Source of the DNA: Gammaproteobacteria bacterium | GTDB taxonomy: Bacteria; Pseudomonadota; Gammaproteobacteria; Enterobacterales; Alteromonadaceae | Assembly: GCA_027484495.1 (NCBI GenBank) | Contig: JAIXSW010000001.1 | Span: forward strand, 1-6,465 | Length of the DNA stretch: 6,465 nt | Reading direction: 5' to 3' | Shown: in pieces, positions 6,273-6,465 of the stretch | How the letters are laid out: each line of letters opens with the position of its first letter | Position numbering within the stretch: position 1 is the first letter of the stretch | Position numbers and translations under genes: made by a program | The notes under the pieces: generated by a model | Seen by the model: the letters and a program-made list of their open reading frames with translations, nothing else | Told to the model about the DNA's origin: nothing | Databases searched by the model: none

Positions 6273-6465
6273 GTGGGACTGCTTTTCATCACCCTGACAA
6301 GGCTGTTGTGCGGCTTGTTGCAGCGCAATCGCCGTGTCGGCTTGCGGATTATAAAAGGCTGTCGTCTGCTGGCCGCTGGCGCGCTGATATAACCAGGTCA
6401 GCGCCAGTCCTATCTGGCCCTGCTGTGCCGCGCTGCTGAGCTGACATGGTGCTTGTAAGTGGCCA
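6261..6465 (-). CDS. C-terminal 67 residues of an unidentified protein (partial)
   Basis: A minus-strand frame is open from the right edge (first full codon at 6464-6462) to TGA at 6263-6261. Its 67 residues are Ala/Gln-rich and helical looking, with AAQQGQIGLALTWLYQRASG (residues 12-31) somewhat like a Sel1/TPR repeat, and two cysteines (7 and 56) that could pair if the protein is periplasmic. The other frames on this strand are broken or less protein-like (one is stopped by a TAA after TTTTA). It converges on the chemoreceptor gene, its stop lying 28 bases from that gene's stop, with its 3' end inside the shared hairpin. I do not recognise the family, and the start and most of the protein lie outside the window. 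Confidence 0.6.
   Translation of the reverse strand, partial: GHLQAPCQLSSAAQQGQIGLALTWLYQRASGQQTTAFYNPQADTAIALQQAAQQPCQGDEKQSHTTG

Overview
The window looks like chromosomal DNA from a motile Gammaproteobacterium. The reasons are a moderately high G+C content with dense coding, clear Shine-Dalgarno sites, a methyl-accepting chemotaxis protein with its 4-helix sensor, and a periplasmic-binding-protein/GGDEF fusion of the kind common in Alteromonadales, Aeromonadales and Rheinheimera-like genera. The genus cannot be fixed from the sequence. There are no tRNA or rRNA genes, insertion sequences, CRISPR repeats or phage genes.

Layout, left to right. (1) A LysE/RhtB-family exporter on the minus strand, cut by the left edge. 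(2) A 158-base divergent spacer with a dyad and a weak promoter. (3) A DUF1993 (DinB-like fold) protein on the plus strand, followed by a strong GC-rich hairpin. (4) A 12-TM DHA1-type MFS exporter on the plus strand, with a 17-base palindrome in its probable promoter. (5) A 76-residue two-TM protein on the minus strand, tail to tail with the MFS gene. (6) A plus-strand membrane diguanylate cyclase with a periplasmic SBP_bac_3 sensor. (7) A 173-base leader holding two terminator-like hairpins, the second ending directly before the next ribosome binding site. (8) A plus-strand 541-residue methyl-accepting chemotaxis protein. (9) The C-terminal end of a minus-strand gene that converges on the chemoreceptor and shares its terminator hairpin.

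The left half holds small-molecule efflux genes (LysE, MFS) around a conserved protein of unknown function. The right half is sensory: a c-di-GMP synthase with a periplasmic ligand-binding module, then a chemoreceptor. Their adjacency suggests coordinated control of motility and surface behaviour, but the two terminator-like hairpins between them argue against simple co-transcription. All coding features belong to known families or are small unknowns. I see no clearly novel multi-gene system. The most interesting non-coding signal is the terminator-like hairpin in the chemoreceptor leader, which could act as an attenuator.
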